7,847 nt of DNA from Myxococcales bacterium (GTDB lineage: Bacteria > Myxococcota_A > Polyangia > Fen-1088): contig PMZX01000248.1 of the NCBI GenBank assembly GCA_003170035.1, positions 13,297 through 21,143 of the forward strand. The letters run 5' to 3'. Position 1 is the first letter of the stretch, and each line of letters begins with the position of its first letter. Below are positions 5,648-7,847 of this stretch, one piece after another. A program made the translations under genes and the position numbers. A model generated the notes under the pieces. It was not told where the DNA came from. It did not search any database and saw nothing but the letters and a program-made list of their open reading frames with translations.

Positions 5648-6169
5648 TCAAGGAGCCTCCACCTCGGCTTCCTTGCGCATTTTGCGTTTGATGATCTGGC
5701 GCTTGACCGGGCCCACCATGTCAATCAACAAGCGGCCGGCCAGATGGTCGTATTCATGCTGCATCGCCCTTGCGAAAAGGCCGCTGCCCTCGACCGTGAA
5801 GGGCTTGCCTTCGACGTCGAACGCCTTGAACTCGGCGGTCATGGCCCGCTTCACCGGCACGAATATCCCCGGAAATGAAAGACACCCCTCGTCCCCGGTC
5901 TGCGCCTCCTCGGACAAACGCACGATCTCGGGGTTGATGAAGACCATGGGTGGATCGGTGGGCTGACGGCCCGCCACCTCGGGATCGACTAGGAAGAGCC
6001 GCAGCGGAACGCCAACCTGGATGGCTGACAGGCCGGCACCCTCTGCCAGGTACATGGTGTCCGTCATATCCGCCACCAAACGCTTCAGATCGTCATCAAA
6101 ACTGGTGACATCGCGCGACGTCTCGCGCAGGCGCTGGTCGGGAAAACGCAAGATGGGAAGAATGGACAT
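5648..6169 (-). CDS. def: Peptide deformylase
   Basis: A 173-residue protein of normal family length that removes the formyl group from the first methionine of new proteins at the ribosome exit. All three motifs are present: GAGLSAIQVG (residues 44-53, with Ser where many have Ala), EGCLS (94-98) and HEYDH (138-142). C96, H138 and H142 bind the metal (usually Fe2+), and E139 is the catalytic base. The C-terminus is Lys/Arg-rich (KRQIIKRKMRK), as expected for ribosome contact. ATG 6169 gives the typical start MSILPILRFPD; the open frame further upstream overlaps ribA and has no similarity. It leads folB and diverges from ribA. Confidence 0.96.
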   Translation of the reverse strand: MSILPILRFPDQRLRETSRDVTSFDDDLKRLVADMTDTMYLAEGAGLSAIQVGVPLRLFLVDPEVAGRQPTDPPMVFINPEIVRLSEEAQTGDEGCLSFPGIFVPVKRAMTAEFKAFDVEGKPFTVEGSGLFARAMQHEYDHLAGRLLIDMVGPVKRQIIKRKMRKEAEVEAP

Positions 6170-6264
6170 CTCAATAGAAAGGATGACATCCGACGACGGA
6201 GCAAGCAAGACGCGGCAGCGCGGGTGTCGTCTAACCGGGAGGCCTCGCTTGAAAATGCGCAAGG

Positions 6265-6274
6265 AACGCGCGTT
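6265..6274. promoter_or_regulatory. 10-bp palindrome overlapping the ribA -35
   Basis: AACGCGCGTT reads the same on both strands and its last two bases are the first two of the TTGACA hexamer. A protein bound there would block the ribA promoter. Short G+C-rich palindromes can also occur by chance. Confidence 0.3.
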
Positions 6275-6301
6275 GACAACCCAGGATCCCACTCGTAGCT
6301 T
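6273..6301 (+). promoter_or_regulatory. Sigma70-type promoter for ribA-mrp
   Basis: A perfect -35 TTGACA (6273-6278) and a -10-like TAGCTT (6296-6301) are separated by exactly 17 bases. The expected transcript start is near 6308, giving an 18-base leader before the ATG at 6326. The -10 keeps the first two bases and the last T. Confidence 0.6.
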
Positions 6302-6325
6302 TGCCACCCTGCCCGCTTCACTTCC

Positions 6326-7006
6326 ATGAAGCTCGTTCGATATGCCGAAGCCGATCTGCCCACGGTCCACGGATCGTTCCGCCTCTTCGTGTACCATGAG
6401 TCGGGCGACGAAAACGGGGTGAGCCCAGCCAGCCCCTATCAGGAGCACATGGCCATCGTGCGGGGATCCATCCAGGGCAAGGGGCATGTGCTGACCCGCG
6501 TTCATTCCGAGTGCTGGACCTCGGAGGTCATGGGGTCGCTCAAGTGCGACTGCCGCGAGCAGTTTCACGTGGCGCTGGAGAAGATTGCGGCCGAGGGCGC
6601 CGGTGTGTTGGTCTATCTCCGGCAGGAAGGCCGGGGCATCGGGTTGGGCAACAAGATCCGCGCCTATGCCTTGCAGTCGAGTGGCGCCGACACGGTGGAA
6701 GCCAATCTGGCGCTGGGTTTCGAAGCCGACGAACGCTCCTACGACATCGCGGGCGCCATCCTGCGCGATCTGGGCGTGCTTTCGGTGCGGCTGATGACCA
6801 ACAACCCCCTCAAGGTCAAGGGACTGGAAGACGCCGGCGTGACGGTAGCGGATCGCGTTTCACACTGGGTGGGCGAGAACCAGCACAACGCAGGCTACCT
6901 GGCAGTCAAGCGCCACAAAATGGGCCACCATCCCGATGCCCGGGGACCTGAAGGGTCCGACCCCTTGCCTGTACTTTATGCCGTGCCCAAGTCCGGCAAG
7001 GGTTAG
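6326..7006 (+). CDS. ribA: GTP cyclohydrolase II
   Basis: A 226-residue cytoplasmic enzyme for the first step of riboflavin synthesis, converting GTP to diaminohydroxy-ribosylaminopyrimidine phosphate, formate and pyrophosphate. The zinc ligands are C63, C74 and C76 (HSEC...GSLKCDC). The substrate motif is LRQEGRGIGLGNK (98-110), with Y114. D135 and R137 lie in DERSYD. LMTNNPLKVKG and KMGH follow. All key residues keep a constant offset of 9 from the E. coli numbering (Cys54/65/67, Tyr105, Asp126, Arg128). It is a stand-alone enzyme, not fused to RibB, so the butanone phosphate enzyme must be elsewhere. The C-terminus is about 25 residues longer than usual. There is no strong Shine-Dalgarno sequence. 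mrp follows 20 bases after the stop. Confidence 0.96.
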   Translation: MKLVRYAEADLPTVHGSFRLFVYHESGDENGVSPASPYQEHMAIVRGSIQGKGHVLTRVHSECWTSEVMGSLKCDCREQFHVALEKIAAEGAGVLVYLRQEGRGIGLGNKIRAYALQSSGADTVEANLALGFEADERSYDIAGAILRDLGVLSVRLMTNNPLKVKGLEDAGVTVADRVSHWVGENQHNAGYLAVKRHKMGHHPDARGPEGSDPLPVLYAVPKSGKG

Positions 7007-7015
7007 CGTTCAAAC

Positions 7016-7020
7016 AGGAG
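7016..7020 (+). promoter_or_regulatory. Shine-Dalgarno site that decides the mrp start
   Basis: AGGAG, one of the best Shine-Dalgarno sequences in the window, lies 6 bases before ATT at 7027-7029. No ATG, GTG or TTG lies in frame between the stop at 6949-6951 and the ATG at 7108, so this site points to ATT as the start. Confidence 0.65.
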
Positions 7021-7026
7021 ATCGCC

Positions 7027-7847
7027 ATTACCACCGTCGACGAAGTTCACGCGATTCTGGCCCAAGTCAAAGACCCGGCGCTCGGACGCAGCCTGCAGGC
7101 GGCGAACATGGTGCGCGAGGTGGCCGTTGACGGCGGGCAGGTTCGCGTGGACGTCCAGTTGACCACTCCTGCCTGCCCTTCGCGCGATGCGATTGCGCTG
7201 GCCGTGCGTGAGGCGGTGGGCCGACTCGCCGGCGTGGCTGGCGTGGACGTGGTCTTCTCGGCCGAGGTGGCGCAGGGCCAGGGCCCGGCGCGCGAGAGGC
7301 TGCCGGGCGTCCGCAACATCGTCGCAATCGCGGCGGGCAAGGGTGGCGTGGGCAAGTCCACGGTGGCCACCAACCTGGCCGCGGCCCTGCACCAGCAAGG
7401 GGCCCGGGTGGGCCTGCTGGACGCCGACGTGTTCGGGCCTTCCATCCCGCAGATGATGGGCAACCCCGAGGTCCCACCGGATCTGGGCGCGGGCCAGAAG
7501 ATCAAGCCCGCGGTCCACCATGGCATCCAGGTGGTGTCGGTGGGTTTCTTCGTCGAGCGAGGCACCGCCATCATCTGGCGCGGGCCCATGGTGCACAAGC
7601 TGCTGCAGCAATTTCTCGACGACGTCGAGTGGGGCGAGCTGGACTACCTGGTCGTCGATCTGCCGCCCGGCACAGGCGACACGCAGCTCTCGCTGTCGCA
7701 GCTCATTCCCGTGACCGGCGCGGTCATGGTCACCACGCCACAGGAGGTTTCCATCCTCGACGTGGAGAAGGCGATGGCCATGTGGAAGAAGGTGCAGGTT
7801 CCGGTGCTGGGCGTGGTCGAGAACATGAGCTACTACCTGTGCCCGTC
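7027..7847 (+). CDS. mrp: Mrp/ApbC Fe-S cluster carrier ATPase, 3' end cut off
   Basis: 273 codons are visible and the gene continues beyond the window. Residues about 1-75 are a MIP18/DUF59 domain (TVDEVHAILAQVKDPALGR, then TTPACP with its conserved Cys). From about 98 a P-loop ATPase of the Mrp/NBP35 type follows: deviant Walker A GKGGVGKST (104-112), DADVFGPSIP (from 132), D211 in VVDLPPGTGD, and ENMSYYLCP at the edge, where the first Cys of the CPxC cluster-binding motif is just visible. These proteins carry [4Fe-4S] clusters to apo-enzymes. The start is best read as ATT 7027: it has a good Shine-Dalgarno sequence and keeps the whole DUF59 domain, whereas ATG 7108 would cut a third of that domain away. 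It is co-transcribed with ribA. Confidence 0.93.
   Translation, partial: MTTVDEVHAILAQVKDPALGRSLQAANMVREVAVDGGQVRVDVQLTTPACPSRDAIALAVREAVGRLAGVAGVDVVFSAEVAQGQGPARERLPGVRNIVAIAAGKGGVGKSTVATNLAAALHQQGARVGLLDADVFGPSIPQMMGNPEVPPDLGAGQKIKPAVHHGIQVVSVGFFVERGTAIIWRGPMVHKLLQQFLDDVEWGELDYLVVDLPPGTGDTQLSLSQLIPVTGAVMVTTPQEVSILDVEKAMAMWKKVQVPVLGVVENMSYYLCP

Larger units (their letters stand above)
6170..6325. promoter_or_regulatory. Divergent control region between def and ribA
   Basis: 156 bases hold the promoters of both operons. The rightward promoter is described separately. For def no convincing leftward promoter was found. The near-palindrome GTTGACAAC (6272-6280) gives a TTGTCA on the minus strand, but no good -10 lies 16-18 bases further on. 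No FMN riboswitch sequence is recognisable before ribA. Confidence 0.5.

Noticed and set aside
6170..6325. FMN riboswitch before ribA
   Set aside because: None of the conserved RFN-element blocks could be recognised, and the predicted leader of about 18 bases is too short to hold one.
6170..6568. Upstream extension of the def frame on the minus strand
   Set aside because: It overlaps the N-terminal third of ribA and the divergent promoter region, and the peptide deformylase family starts at about MSILPILRFP.

Overview
The window is G+C-rich chromosomal DNA, by eye about two thirds G+C, with a strong G/C bias at third codon positions. The gene set suggests a deltaproteobacterial or Myxococcota-like organism: several PilZ proteins of the myxobacterial style, a SEC-C/TPR protein, a YkvA-like protein, YggX and a small SRP RNA. 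This placement is inference from gene content. Nothing here looks like a phage, transposon or CRISPR locus. It reads as a housekeeping region with a few unusual arrangements.

Layout: 1-241 is a left edge with no clear gene. At 242-1781 a YkvA/DUF1232-like protein is followed by a protein that looks like the back two thirds of a CCA-adding enzyme (neck, RNA-binding and HD domains) with no nucleotidyltransferase head. A gene-poor stretch at 1782-2254 holds the 4.5S signal recognition particle RNA, a perfect 14-bp palindrome and an extended -10 promoter. yggX (Fe(II) trafficking) and a two-PilZ protein follow, in the same reading frame and only 9 bases apart. Next is a tight three-gene set on the plus strand (3445-5215): a SEC-C/TPR protein that may be translated from a leaderless mRNA, a single-domain PilZ protein with complete c-di-GMP-binding motifs, and a small GGQ release-factor-like protein that overlaps the PilZ gene by 4 bases.

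The right part is a divergent pair of operons. def (peptide deformylase) and folB (dihydroneopterin aldolase) run leftward from 6169. ribA (GTP cyclohydrolase II) and an Mrp/ApbC Fe-S carrier ATPase run rightward from 6326. The 156-base region between them carries a good sigma70-type promoter for ribA that overlaps a 10-bp palindrome. The Mrp gene appears to start at an AUU codon behind a good Shine-Dalgarno sequence, and it runs off the right edge.

Common themes are translation and its quality control (SRP RNA, Def, the GGQ factor, a CCA-enzyme relative), Fe/Fe-S handling (YggX, Mrp) and GTP-derived cofactors (RibA for flavins, FolB for folate). The most interesting candidates are the headless CCA-type protein, the SEC-C/PilZ/GGQ gene set, which may link c-di-GMP to ribosome rescue, and the AUU start of mrp.
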